64,000 bases of DNA, from NCBI GenBank assembly GCA_014058105.1, contig JACGCM010002894.1, positions 930,001-994,000 of the forward strand. The letters run 5' to 3'. The notes beneath the pieces are model-generated. The model was not told where the DNA came from and searched no databases. It was given only the letters and a program-made list of their open reading frames with translations. Shown one piece after another: positions 33,958-46,289 of this stretch. The position numbers and the translations under genes are program-made. Origin of the DNA: Kingdonia uniflora (taxonomy: Eukaryota; Streptophyta; Magnoliopsida; Ranunculales; Circaeasteraceae). Position 1 is the first letter of the stretch, and every line of letters begins with the position of its first letter.

Positions 33958-35992
33958 TTGAGAGAATTGGTTAGCGAAGGTACAACGATTGGACTTCCAT
34001 TTCAAGATTTGTCTCTTAAAAATGAAATGGTTAATTCACTCTATTTTCCAGTATGTAACGAACTTGCAAACAATGGAGCATCGCAGCGAAAAAGAGATAG
34101 GCTAGAGATGAGTGAACCTCCGGAGACACAGTTGACATCGTCCATAGGATTTGGAGTTAAAAAGTGACGTAAAGATAGCTCTGATGAATGATCCGTGAAA
34201 GTGGCCCATTTTCTGAAGCACCATGCAAAGATCCAAATTCTTGCATACTAGATATTAGTGAACTTCCAGAGAGACCATTGACATCCCCCATAGATTTGGA
34301 TGTTAAAATTGTTGAAAAGGCAGCACCGATGCATGAGACATGTGAAAGTTGCCCCGATTCTGAAGTACCATGCAGAGATCCAGTTGCTTGCATGGAATCA
34401 ATGGGGTACCATTTGGTCTAAAATGATCCCTCGTACAAGACCATCATTCATATGAGACTAACAAAGTTCTAAGGTCTCAGGATGAACTTAACAGGATAGA
34501 AATTGGAAATGATGTTCATATAGAGAGCAATCTGGTTTCGCAAAAGAGTTCTGCGGTTTCTGGTGAAAAGGCTGATCATGCAAAAGAAAACATGGTAGTT
34601 CATGACAATATGGAGGTTCAGATAGATTTATCAGAGACTAACTTAGACGAAGAAATGCTACTTCTGAGGCAATAGCGTATAAATTTAGGAGAAGAACAGA
34701 GAAAGCATGAACGTAATGAAGAATCTGTCAATATGGGGATGTTTGTAGAGTGTCAGGTGTGCACTTAAGCTTCTATCCTACTATTTCCAATTGAAAAATG
34801 TCAATAGGCATTTAGACTCACCCTTGGACAACTATCCTTGTAACGAGTTGAATTATATACATGGAGCAGACTATGGATTCCGAGAATCAGGATTGCTAAA
34901 TCACCCTTACATGGACATATGTCAAACAGGAGTGGCAAGTGAGAGTAGTTGCTGCTAGCATATCCCATATAGTTTAATAAATCATCTCTAACACCTGGTA
35001 TTAGAGTGGACCTTTTTATAAAGTATAATTTTCCTGATTTTAACGTCTTTTTTTTCTTCTCCCTGATTGATTTTAGGAACTGCTTCAAATGTTTGGTTTA
35101 CCATATATTATTACGCCAATGGAAGCTGAAGCACAATGCACTTTTATGGAACTAACAAATTTTGTTGGACGGTGTTGTCATTGATGACTCAGACGTGTTT
35201 TTTGTTTGGAGCACGAAGTGTATACAAAAATATATTTGACGATAGGAAATGTGTTGAAATGTACTTTATGAAGGTCTGAATCTTCTAGAGCATTCTTTTA
35301 TTATCTTTTCCTAATAATTCTCTATTAAATTCAGTTATTAGGGTGGCTCGCCAAGTATATTTCTGCTACACGCATACCAAAAATTACTTAGTCTTGTATT
35401 ATTATGTATAAACTGCTTAGCTTTCGTAATGAACTTAATAAGAGATCAGGAGTACTATATATAGTTTTCTATTTGTGCGAGATCACAAAGTGTTCTCTTA
35501 ACACACCCCTTTGACATTTTAGGACATAAAAAGTGAGCTAGGGTTAACTAGAGAACAGTTAATCCGAATGGCACATGTTGAGGAGTTGATTATACAGAAG
35601 GTGTTAGGTAAGTTCTAAACTTGAGATAATCCTAGTGGTTATCTATTAAGGGAATGTCAGGATGACTCAATCTTAATATGTTTTATTTATGGTCTACAAA
35701 AGATGTCTGCAAAATGTTTCTTTTGTGTAGTAGGATTGGCATTGTTAATGCTATCAAAGTTGTAAATGCATTTTTGGAGGAAGTTGGACTCCAGAAATTT
35801 AGGGAATGACTTGAATCCCCAGATCCGACCATTCTGGGAATGCTTCATGGTCAAAATGGAGCTAATTCAAAGAAAAGAAAGTCAAAGGTAAAGAACAATG
35901 ATGGGAGTCTTAACCAAGGTCAAGATGATAACCAACCTGAAGATGACATTGGTGACGAAAGACAAATCTTTATGGATAAGCATGTAGGTACC
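33958..35992 (+). pseudogene. UVH3: XPG/UVH3 (RAD2-family) repair endonuclease fragment
   Basis: Exon-like blocks match the C-terminal nuclease half of plant XPG. A spacer-end block has EEMLLLRQ, a stop, then INLGEEQRKHERNEESVN (to 34758). The I-region start is [20 protein letters not shown] (35077-35273). Next are DIKSELGLTREQLIRMA (35523-35607) and IGIVNAIKVVNAFLEEVGLQ with SPDPTIL (35731 on). Introns with GT...AG remain between them, so this came from genomic DNA, not cDNA. Frameshifts occur in the DGVVxDDSDVF catalytic segment and in the GSDYTEG segment, and a Trp codon has become TGA. XPG cuts the 3' side of lesions in nucleotide excision repair. The fragment ends just before 35998, where an LTR element is inserted, and its reading does not clearly resume at 42990. 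Confidence 0.88.
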
Positions 35993-35997
35993 GTGTC

Positions 35998-37238
35998 TAA
36001 TAAGAGGTTTTTATGGCCTCTAGCAAAATACCAGCTCAAAGTACGGTTGTTGAATTATAACACGGATGAGTGGGATCGAATCCATAGGAAGGTTTGGGAA
36101 AACAAAGACTTTCTAGGCCGAATGACGGATTTATAAGAGATAAATCTAAGAAGAAGAAGTAAAAACTAAATATAAAACTTAATGAGAAAGAGAGCTAAGG
36201 TTCAGACTTGGCCTCTTCCTTTCAAAGCACTAATCGATATACAACTAGATCCTAATATCTCCACCCATCATATGTTCAAGTTAAGACACATACGATGTTG
36301 TAAAATAAGCCACTAAATCTATGGTCAAGCATTTAGTGGTTATGCTTTTAAGTGATGGCGAAGAGCATCTTAGAGAATTATCAACTCAACCATGGCTAGG
36401 CTTGAGTGAGTTCTCTAGTGTTTCCACTTTCTAGATCTCCAAATCAAGTCTATGGTTAGTAGAACTTGTTTGTATCCAAAGTTATCGTACACCAAACCGA
36501 AGCTATGGTCAAGCCTTCGATATGGTGCACTAACTTATCAATCGTAAAACTAAGAGAAAACTAATTAGAACCTAATTAATATCAACTATTGCTCATCCAA
36601 GAAGAGGCCTCATCTTAGCCTTAGCTAGAAGATTAGCCGTTCATCTCAGACTTCATCGCATTAACAACTAATTATGTAAAAAAGAAAATAAAAGTGAGAG
36701 AAGACAATTAAATAAAACTAAGATTTTTTTTTTAAAACTTGATCCAATATGAGATGCCCAATAATAATAGGGGAGGGTTCCTTTTATAGGAGAAGGAACC
36801 CAAATTTAGAAACTATACATTAAATTATAAATAATATTTTCACAATAATATCTTCTAATTTTATAACCAATCTCCTAAGATTCTTGCATATAATTCCCTT
36901 AAGTGATATAAAGATCTTTCTTCATGGAAACTCTTGCATATATCTTCAATATAAAATATCTTCTAGAATCTTGAATGCAATATATTCTTTGATCTTATTC
37001 TCCAAGAATATTTGGGTATATATTTCTTCAATCTTGAGACCAAATATATTGTGTCTTTGACTTTTTGTGCTATGAACTACTGAAGACACTTTTACTTAAT
37101 CTTAAGAGCTTGGTTTCTAATATCCATCTCCAATAGTTGCAATCAAACAAACGTACATAAATACCTAAAATTAAATATAATGGATGACTAAAATACATGT
37201 TTGGGTATATTAAAAATGTCATAATTACGCGCTCATCA
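35998..37238 (-). repeat. Athila-like element 3' LTR
   Basis: 1241 bp. The first bases have changed from TG to TA. Nearly collinear with the right LTR. Confidence 0.93.
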
Positions 37239-39223
37239 AATACCCCCAAACTTGTCTTTTGCTCGTCCCGAGTAAAATAAAATAATAGCCACTTTCGCAG
37301 GGAGCGCGATTGTATTTAACATATGCAACAAGCCGTTAAACCTCCAGGTTTAGCCTGGTGGACAAGTATTGTCTGGTGAGGGTTTGCAGTGACTATACCC
37401 ACAAAAGTTAATAATGACATTTTAAACAATTTTAGTATACACATGACTCATTTTCTGTGAACTTATCCTTACTTAGTTGTGACAAAAGTATACCATTGAA
37501 AAAAATCCTTAAACTTGTTATTCTCCCAAGTATATCAAAGAATATATTTTAAACTTATCTAAAATTAGAGGTACTATCTCAAGATTAGAAAAAGATTCAA
37601 GTATTTTACTTTAGCTATATTTGAGTATATAGTGAAAATAGTTTTATCGCCTAATACGTTGTCTAGAATAATTTACTCAATTTACTTTTTTTTTCTTTTC
37701 TTTTACAAGCCTTTTCTTTTGAGTACTTTGTTTCTTAGTGAAGCCTCCATAACAAGGAGTTTTTGGTCGACAATCCCTGCCAGTTGGCTAAGGTTACCAG
37801 GGTGTGGTGCCTCATCATGACCTAGACTCAAGATTCTTACAAATAATATTTTCTTGTGCTCCTTTCACATAGTTCATGGCCAAACTCGAGATTGGTGATA
37901 ATTTTTCCTTTTTCAGTTCTTAATCATGCGAGCAGCCTTGCAGCGTGAAAGCTTCTAAAGCATATTTGGCTTATTATTTTTTTTTCTTAGGAATGAACTT
38001 ATTCTTAGGCAGTTGTCTTCTTTGTAGCGAACTATTGCTAACATAAATACTAAATTTCCCTTACACTGAGCAAAAATTTATTGGAGATATTAATTGTAAA
38101 ACTACAGTGAAGTACAAGTTTTCAAAATATGCCAAGCTAACTTGAATTAGTCGCTAATAAAAAGATAGTACATCTAGCTTAAGATAGTCTAAAATATTCT
38201 AGTATAAACTTGGTACAATTTAAAAATTCAGTCTTTCCCATTATATTTTTGTCAAGGTTAAATCACTTTAAGTATTTTAAAATTCGTCAAAAATATATTA
38301 TAAATTGTGAAAGTGTCATTATTTCACTTTTCTTTAAAAATCATTTAAAGAAATGGTTTCCTACCCCCAAACTTAAATGAATCATTGCCCTCAATGTTTG
38401 AGAGCATAAAAAAATGGAGAAATAAAAACTGGAATTTCTCACCTGAATGTGTCATGGGTTGCCTCCCAAGAAGCACTAAATTTACCGTCTTCAACCAGAC
38501 GAATGTACCCCTAAACTTAAAATTTTCAATATGACTGGAAGGGTACGAAGTTGAAAAGGTGTACTATCCTGGTTGTAAATTCTCTTTCAAAAACCAGATA
38601 ACACATGAATAGTGATCCTTGATATTAACTCTTAATTGGGCAGATATATTATGTAAAAACCAGAGAGAGTTTAAAATAAATTCTCTATGAAAAAGATTTT
38701 TTCTAAAAACTTTGCCTATCATTTGATGATTCCAAGTTGAAAATCTTAGACAAATCAAGAAAAACTATTTTCTCCAAGATAAAACAAATACATACCCAGG
38801 GAACATATTTTCCTTTAGAATTTTCAATACAATCATATGATTACTACGTGTTGCAGTAAATAAGAAGATTGATATACAAGTATTCGTCCCCGAAAATGTA
38901 CTAGATTCAAAACTCAATTTTCATGGAAAAATATTTTATTTGAAAATTTTCAAAACCCCTATGTTATCGTTGATATTCTAAAAAATGTGATAGGTGGTTC
39001 TGACAAAGCAAGTCCGTGAGACATCCCCAAAATTATAATTTTTCAAAAATATATTTTCTTTTAGTAGAAGAAAAACTATATAACATATTTGTGGATGTGG
39101 GGATCAGGGAACAATTGACTCAAATAAACATTTAAAATTTATGTGCCTAAAATTACAACTTATCTCAAGGGACTCATCCTGACCATTGACGTAGATATTC
39201 ATTGGCCTAGGGACATGGCCAAG
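37239..39223. other. Athila-like element, 3' noncoding region
   Basis: Purine tract (minus) at 37239-37256. Around 38350-38530 the minus strand carries a TTCTTGGGAGGCAACCCATG box, a motif repeatedly found downstream of coding regions in Athila-type and related elements. No long frame. Confidence 0.6.
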
Positions 39224-39991
39224 TTAAAATATATTTTCAGATGCTAATGATTGTACCATTTCACGAATCTTAGGATCATTCGTGTCCTCAAAATAATTTA
39301 AGCATTCATCAACAAAAATGCAACAAGAGTTATCTCGGTACAAGTCCTCAAAATCATTTATGGTCATGGTACCCCCATTTGGCTCAGGTGATGGAGGTAT
39401 GGATTCAAGGAAGAGAGATGAAGAAGGTGATACTGGTCTGGATAATGATGGAGCTCGTATTTTCTCAAGAATCGATGTTAAATTCACACTTTTAAGACCT
39501 TTGTCATCATTCTCATCATCTGAGAAATCGTCTAAGAATTTAGAAAAATACTTACTTTCTGTCATGATATCATTTGTGAATTGGTGGGGCTTTATCGGTG
39601 AAGGGATGGATAATGACAGCGGTAGTTGAATGCTAAGGGCAGAATTAGGAGGTGATTGAGAAAGAATTTTATTGAACATGTTAGCCGCTTCTTTAAGATC
39701 TTCTTGTGACATAGAATTACCAACTTTAAAATGTTCATCTTCTAAATCTGTCTTGTAATATGGGATCCATTTACCCCACGTGGAAAACATTCTGTGATTA
39801 CGCTTGAATTCATAATTTTCTAAATCACAAGGGGATTTAACTTCAAGTTCTTCTTCTTCATTGCTTAGAAGTTTTTCGTGCACTATTTCACTCCATGTGG
39901 TTGACAACTGAGTTATCCGTGTCTCTAACCTAGAGATAGATTGGGTCGTAAAAGTTTGATTCACTAAAGTTTGTTGTCGGAATTGCATCAT
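39224..39991 (-). CDS. 255-residue Gag-like acidic protein of the Athila-like element
   Basis: An uninterrupted minus-strand frame. The N-terminal 45 residues (QQTLVNQTFTTQSISRLETR, ITQLSTTWSE) resemble the coiled segment at the end of Athila-type Gag, which has an xSIxKLExQxxQLS pattern. The remainder is acidic and Ser/Pro-rich, with SKFLDDFSDDENDDKG and SLSRPVSPSSSLFLESIPPS, and ends in NYFEDTNDPKIREMVQSLAS. I see no zinc knuckle or enzyme motif. Earlier coding (40181-39930) lies in another frame and may be a lost N-terminus, so the methionine at 39991 is only the first in this frame. Survival of 255 codons amid decay may be chance, or may reflect a role in mobilisation. Confidence 0.5.
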   Translation of the reverse strand: MMQFRQQTLVNQTFTTQSISRLETRITQLSTTWSEIVHEKLLSNEEEELEVKSPCDLENYEFKRNHRMFSTWGKWIPYYKTDLEDEHFKVGNSMSQEDLKEAANMFNKILSQSPPNSALSIQLPLSLSIPSPIKPHQFTNDIMTESKYFSKFLDDFSDDENDDKGLKSVNLTSILEKIRAPSLSRPVSPSSSLFLESIPPSPEPNGGTMTINDFEDLYRDNSCCIFVDECLNYFEDTNDPKIREMVQSLASENIF

Positions 39992-41749
39992 TTGTTACTG
40001 AAATAGCAACACTTTCTTTTGATTTTCTATTGATTATTGCATGAAGAGAGTAAGGGTGTCTTCCAAAGATGGTTTTAGTGGTGCGGGTGGGAACTGTTTG
40101 AGTGACTGGAAGGATTGATGGGTATGCATATATGAATGAGGTTGGAAAGGTTCCACGTATTGAGAATTTTGGTGATCCCATGATTGAAAATGATTTTGAG
40201 GATATTGTGGGATGTCAAAATGTGAGTCGTATGAATTCTAATATTCTTGCATGTACGACATTTTACAATTAAATTAGCACCCAATGCAATAAAAAATTAA
40301 TCAAGCCTAAAACTCCAGCACTTCAACAGTTTCTTAGAAAAAAATAATTGGGTCTCCCCTATATACTTCTATGTTCACAAAAGAGTAGGATGGTTAAAGG
40401 CTTTGGTTCATACACTCCCCTGCATTACTATGCTAGTACTAGCTTATAAAAGATGTTCGGTCCTCACGCCCGAGCGAGTCGCCTTATCGTACGTCAGCAC
40501 TCATAACAGTGACATCGCAAACCTACAACCAGTGTTTTGCGGCGCTTGGCTGGGGCCGTATCCTACGAACCCGTGTTTGTACTCTGGTCCGGTACACCTA
40601 TCCGTTGGGTGATGAAATCCCGTAGGAATCTTGCTACTTTTTTTTTATCAGTTATTTTCAGGTCCGGGACGTTCAATTTTCGTGTGATACAAATTTCTTC
40701 GTATCCCTAATGGGTGGTCCCACTTGTTAGAGAGTTTTTTGGGTGATGAAATCTCGCAAGTCTTTTAACAGTTTTTACCTTTACTAATGTTGGAATGAAA
40801 AGATATTTAAACACGTCAATAAGTCAATACAACTACAATAAATATTTTATTAGAACATCGTGTATTGGCACAGTCCCCATGACTTTATGTTCCTAGTGCC
40901 GGGGCGAAGCAGATATGAACTTATAGATGTCAAGTTTAGAGAGGTACCAAACTACGGGAAGTGTTTCCCGGTGAAGCTGTGGCCTCCCTTTCACTTAGGG
41001 GGTACAAGAAGGATAGATTTGATGATGCTTTTAGCTTTGCGTATCATCCGTCTCGTTATCAACTTTGTGACTATCCTGAAAAACAAAAGAAAAAAGATTA
41101 GTGAACTTGCGACAACAATATTAATTCAATTTCCAAGTTTATTGCAGTCTATGATGTTCTGATTTTCAAATGCGCATATCTTTTAGCTCGGCTGAGAGAG
41201 AGTAATAAATACTATCAATTTGGAAAGATATTTCAGAAAGGAAAAATATTCAAGAAAGAAATTTTCTAGAATTTAGCTTCCCTAATGCTCAAAACAGGTG
41301 ATGAATGTACAGCGGCGTCCTTAACAGAGATTATTTTTTATTGTTTTTTCAAAAGACTGTAACTCACAAACGACTAAGCAGAAAAATATGATCTATATCA
41401 ATTCAGAAAGAGTTTTGAATTATCTAAAAATTTCATAGCAAACGTATTTCCCAACTACGAAGTATAGATGATCAAAAATGGTGAAACATTCTGGAACAGA
41501 CTTCACAGTTACTGTAGCGCCAAAAACTCGAAACAATTTAAAAAAAAAAAGCTAAACTAGAGAAAAAGAAAGAGAAACGATAATAATAGAAACACTATAT
41601 GCTATTTCCGGCCAACTATACTTTTAGAAGCAATGAATTTAGAAATCATTGGCACGGTATTAGAAAGAATTAATAAAGAAAATTAACAAAGAAAATTCGG
41701 TATTAGAGAGAATAGTATTCAGCGATGCCTCTCCGACAACGGTGCCATT
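39992..41749. other. Athila-like element leader region with GC-rich island
   Basis: Between the ORF and the primer site. 40455-40620 is clearly richer in G+C than its surroundings (CGCCCGAGCGAGTCGCC, GCGGCGCTTGGCTGGGG). The remainder is AT-rich with no supported gene. The primer-site complement lies at 41731-41748. Confidence 0.6.
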
Positions 41750-42989
41750 TGATAAGAGGTTTTTATGACATCTAGCAAAATACCCGCTCAAAGTACGGTT
41801 GTCAAATTGTAGCACGGATGAGTGGGATCGAATCCATAAGGGGGTTTGGGAAAACAAATACTTTCTAGGCCGAATTACGGTTTTATAAGAGATAAATCTA
41901 AGAAGAAGAAGTAAAAACTAAATATATAACTTAATGAGAAAGAGAGCTAAAGTTCGAACTTGGCCTCTAACTTTCAAAACACTAATCGATATACAACTAT
42001 ATCCTAATATCTCCACCCATCATATGTTTGAGTTAAGACACATACGATGTTGTAAAATAAATTACCAAATCTATGCTCAAACATTTAGTGGTTATTCTTT
42101 TAAGTGATGGTGAAGAGCATCTTAGAGAATTATCAACTCAACCATGGCTAAATTTGAGTGAGTTATCTAGTGTTTCCTCTTTTTAGATCTCCAAATCAAG
42201 TCTATGGTTAGTAACACTTGTTTGTATCCAAAGTTATTGTACACCAAACCAAACCTATGGTCAAGCCTTCGATATGATGCACTAACTTATCAATCGTAAA
42301 ACTAAGAGAAAACTAATTAGAACCTAATTAATATCAACTATTGTTCATCCAAGAAGAGGCCTCATCCTAGCCTTAGCTAGGAGATTAGCCGCTCATCTCA
42401 GAGTTCATTGCATTAACAACTAATTATGTACAAAATAAAATAAAATAGAGAGAAGACAATTAAATAAAACTAAGATTTTATTTCTTCTAAACTTGATCCA
42501 ATATGAGATGCCCAATTACAATAGAGGAGGGTTCCTTTTATAGGAGAAAAAACCCTAATTAGAAACTATGCATTAAATTGTAAAGAATATTTTTATAATA
42601 ATATCTTCTAATTTTATAACTAATCTCCTAAGATTCTTGCATATAATTCCCTTAAGTGATATAAAGATCTTTATTCATGGAAACTTTTGCATATATCTTC
42701 AATATATAATATCTTCTAGGATCTTGGATTCAATATATTCTTTTATCTTATTCTCCAAGAATATTTGGGTATATATTTCTTCAATCTTGAGACCAAATAT
42801 ATTGTCTTTAACTCTTTGTGCTATGAACTGCTGGAGACACTTTTACTTGACTTTAAGAGCCTGGTTTCTAATATCCATCTCCAATAGCTGCAATCAAACA
42901 AACGTACATAAGTTCCCAAAATTAAATATAATGAACGACAAAAATGCATATTTAGGTATATTAAAAATGTCATATTTACGTGCTCATCA
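41750..42989 (-). repeat. Athila-like element 5' LTR
   Basis: 1240 bp, TGATAAGAGG to GCTCATCA, followed by GTGTC. Confidence 0.93.
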
Positions 42990-43039
42990 GTGTCTCCTGA
43001 AGGTAGTTTTGTTTTGGTTATAAAGGTATTACTTCTCAC

Positions 43040-43330
43040 TTCCTAGCAAACAAAGCCGCACTTAAGTTAATTAACATATGAATTTAATTGCTATTAGCTC
43101 TGGCTTTTGACTTATAATCAGCAATGACTTTTCATTTACTTAAAAGCTAAACGTGCATACATAAAGTGAAAACATTGGTTTGAATAATAATAATAAAGTT
43201 GATGTTAAATACTGTTTTGTGACTTGGAATCCACATTGTGTAGGTTATTCCAAGTCATTAGCATAAGAGTATTCTAAAGATTACAATCAACATATCATCT
43301 TTATACCTTTAATTAATCAAATTTGCAAGG
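43040..43330. repeat. Dispersed direct repeat, copy A (partner 51525-51815)
   Basis: About 285 bp shared with 51525-51815, including CAAACAAAGCC, TGGTTTGAATAATAATA and AGATTACAATCAACATATCA/TGATTACAATCAACATATCA words. Copy B is in the last enolase intron. Copy A lies upstream of the enolase fragment, near the junction with the XPG fragment. Confidence 0.87.
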
Positions 43331-43995
43331 TTATATGTGTGGTCTACACAGGATGGACAACATGTATGATTAGTGAAGAGAATCCATTATTGAGTTGAAG
43401 AAATAATAAGTATCCCAATAAATAATAAGTATTTATTGATATTTTAGACTAGAAAAGTGTAGTTTAAGGTACAACAACAATGTCAGAAACAAATGTATCA
43501 CTTCCCATAAAAGTAGGAAAGTGGTTTTAAAACTAGATATTTGGATTTCGGAATCTAGACGACTGGACGCCGACTACACTGAAGTGGGAAAATCTCTCAG
43601 AAGTAGATTAAAATTTGTACAATCTTTTTAAATAGTGATAAAAGTTCAGTAGATGATCTGGTTTTCTTACATGGTTATATTTGTATCATAAACTTAATTA
43701 GTCATAGGTTTTGGTATCCTTGAATCCTGTTCTGAAACGAGTCTTCTATTTAACTTGCATTTACATTACACTTTGGTTGGATTTGGAACTCTTCTTGAGT
43801 CTAAGATTTCAATCATTCTTTATTGCCAAAATTTATAGTGGATTCTCATGTCAACTTGGACATATCGTCCACCAATTTTGGAGAACATTATTATCAAGTT
43901 TTCCAAGAAATTGATAACTCAACGTACTGCCTCCAACCCAAGTCTTAATGATAAACTATTGTCCACTAATAATCTTACTACCTAAGTTAGTAATG

Positions 43996-44037
43996 CATGG
44001 TAATATAGGAGCAGGGGCGGAGCCACATGGTAATATA
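43996..44037. repeat. 12-bp direct repeat around an 18-bp hAT-end-like insert
   Basis: CATGGTAATATA occurs at 43996-44007 and 44026-44037. Between them is GGAGCAGGGGCGGAGCCA, whose CAGGGGCGGAGCC core equals a common hAT MITE terminus. Confidence 0.7.
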
Positions 44038-45356
44038 ATAATTGTTCTTTTGTGATCACAATATGGTGGGTTGGCTCCAAATATCTCCAGGTAAGTTTTT
44101 TTCTTCAGATGATTCCAAGTTTTCATCCCTCAAGTGAGTTATCCTTCATTGTTTTAATTAACTTGATCTAGAAAATGGTGGGTTATGAGCTACAAGGTCA
44201 TAAATAATGCACATTTCAATTAATTTACTTGAGCAGTTACATCTAAAAAATCTATAGTACTTGAGGCATCTTAAATTGGAATCTCTCGGTTCGCTGTTTA
44301 ATAACATTTTACTTCCTTGTAGTTTTACAGAAGGTTTGGAACTCGTGAAGGAGGCAATCAAAAGAACATGATATAGTAAAAGAATTAAGATAGCAATGGA
44401 TGTCGCTGCTACTAATTTCTGCATAGGTGACATGGAACTCTTCTCCGGACAATGTTTATAACTGAAGTACCTAAGAATTTTTTATTGTAAAATATTTTTT
44501 GACGAGTATAATGACCAATTTTAGAGGTTAGTGGTTGAGTCTTGCTTTGCCTTTCCGCAGTAGGTACAAAGTATGATTTAGACTTCAAAGTTCCAAATAA
44601 ATCTGGTCAGAATTTCAAGACGGGAGAAGATATAATTAAGATTTATACACAACTTAGGCAAAGGTGCAAATATCCATCTTTACACATTCTGACTGCTCTT
44701 GACTAGGGGAAGTTTATAATATGGTAAACAACTTTAACCTGGGCATTTTTTTTCTTTTCGTTTTGGCTTTCATACAGATTATCCTATTGTATCGATTGAG
44801 GAGCCATTTGACAAGAATGATTGGGAACATACCAAGTTATTTACCAGCCTTGGAATATGTCAGGTCCGTTTTTGTATCTCTGTGCAGACTTCTATGGATC
44901 AGAAATATGGAATAATTTGAGTGTTGAATGGGTGCTAAAATGTGCCAGAAATGCACCGGTTAAAGTCTTAACTACTTCATATTTATGGATACCCTAATGT
45001 ACTAATAACTTTGACCAACTATAACATCAGTTGGTGGTTCCACACAGGGACCTCAATAATTTTCCATGCCTTCTTATATGTTCTTTTCATTTTTCTGAGT
45101 ACAAGAAGTACACTTAAAAACTTCGGTTTTGCTGGTTGTAGGAGATGACTTGCTAATGTCAAATCCAAAATGTATTGAAAAGGAAATAGGCGAGCTCACT
45201 TGCAATACACTTCTTCTCAAGGTAATCAGGTCATACTACATGTTCTTAGTCTCAAATTTGTTTAGTTTTTCGTGAAAATTATATCTCTTTTCTCGTAGCC
45301 AAGTACACAATAATTTCCTCATACTTTATTTGCATTTTTTAGATTGAGGAATTGCT

Positions 45357-45497
45357 GGTGTTATTACAGGTAAATCAGATTGAAACTGTTACTAACTATT
45401 ATTTAACTTAAAAAGTTTTTTTTTCTTTCTTCCTAACCTTCAGAAAGAAGATCACTGGTGTTATTACAGGTAAATCAGATTGAAACTGTTACTGAGG
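45357..45497. repeat. 39-bp exact direct duplication at the enolase exon start
   Basis: CTGGTGTTATTACAGGTAAA with the following coding bases to GTTACT occurs at about 45354-45392 and 45455-45493. The first copy is a truncated exon start, so the acceptor is doubled about 101 bp apart. Confidence 0.85.
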
Positions 45498-45729
45498 CCA
45501 TTGAAACTGTGAAGCTAGCAAAATATGCTAATTGGGGAATAGTTGTGTCCCATAGATGTGGGGAGACGGTAGATTCATTCATTGCTTACTTAGATGTTGG
45601 TTTAGCCACTTGTCATATCAAAGCAGGTGCTCCTTGCCGGGGAGAGTGACTTGCAAAATACAATGAGGTTCACATTTTCACTTATCCACACATTAGTTTC
45701 GTACTTGGAAATTATCTTTCTGGTTCTAG

Positions 45730-46289
45730 TAATCCACAATACGATTGGGAAGCTTATGTTAGTAGAGATATACGAAGAACACCAATCGGTTTGGAAAAAT
45801 GAAGAATTCAATTACTCAAATCGAAGTAATTACAAGAAGAAAAACTCTCAAACCCTAGGTTTCTCTCAGAACTCTTTCATATCTAACATAACCTAGAAAA
45901 TAACCTAAGTTCTCTTTATATACTTGGGAACTCAAAAATCATAAAATAATGAATCTCGAGGCAAAACAACGCCTGAGATTCCAAAACACCGCCAAAGTCG
46001 TTTGAACGAACTAGGGAGTCGTTCGAACGACTTTACGCCTAATTGGCCTAAACCCTAGAAAAGTAGACCAACTCGTTCGAACGAAACCAAACTTGTTCGA
46101 ACAAAAATATGGCCCTGGGCCAAATTCTAGAGGACATGACAACTCGTTCGAACGATACTAAAAGTCGTTCGAACAAAATATAGCTTTGGGCCAAAATTCC
46201 AGCGATCATATCAACTCGTTCGAACGACACTCAAAGTCGTTCGAATGATTTTGACAAATCTCTAAACAACACTAGATCATCCTGGATCA
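45730..46289 (-). repeat. Gypsy-3 3' LTR
   Basis: 560 bp. On the minus strand it starts TGATCC and ends GGATTA. It contains eight TCGTTCGAACGA-like palindromes between 45995 and 46250. Confidence 0.93.

Larger units (their letters stand above)
35998..42989 (-). mobile_element. Athila-like non-autonomous gypsy LTR element
   Basis: LTRs of 1241 and 1240 bp (35998-37238, 41750-42989) run T(G/A)ATAAGAGG to GCTCATCA. GTGTC is duplicated at 35993-35997 and 42990-42994. On the minus strand TGGCACCGTTGTCGG follows the right LTR, like the tRNA-Asp-type primer site of Athila-like elements. The purine tract AAGTTTGGGGGTATT precedes the left LTR, together with the CTCGGGACGAGCAAAAG word common before such LTRs. 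There is no RT or integrase. One 255-codon ORF lies in the middle. It would need proteins from a related element. Confidence 0.93.

Noticed and set aside
40403..40612. 69-codon plus-strand frame as a gene
   Set aside because: Lies antisense in the leader of an LTR element, has no motif, and its openness is explained by the GC-rich patch.
42637..43023. 128-codon plus-strand frame
   Set aside because: Falls within the AT-rich LTR of the Athila-like element; composition is Ile/Leu/Phe-rich chance coding.
45995..46250. TTCGAA palindromes as heat-shock elements
   Set aside because: Heat-shock elements need TTC and GAA separated by two bases; here they abut.
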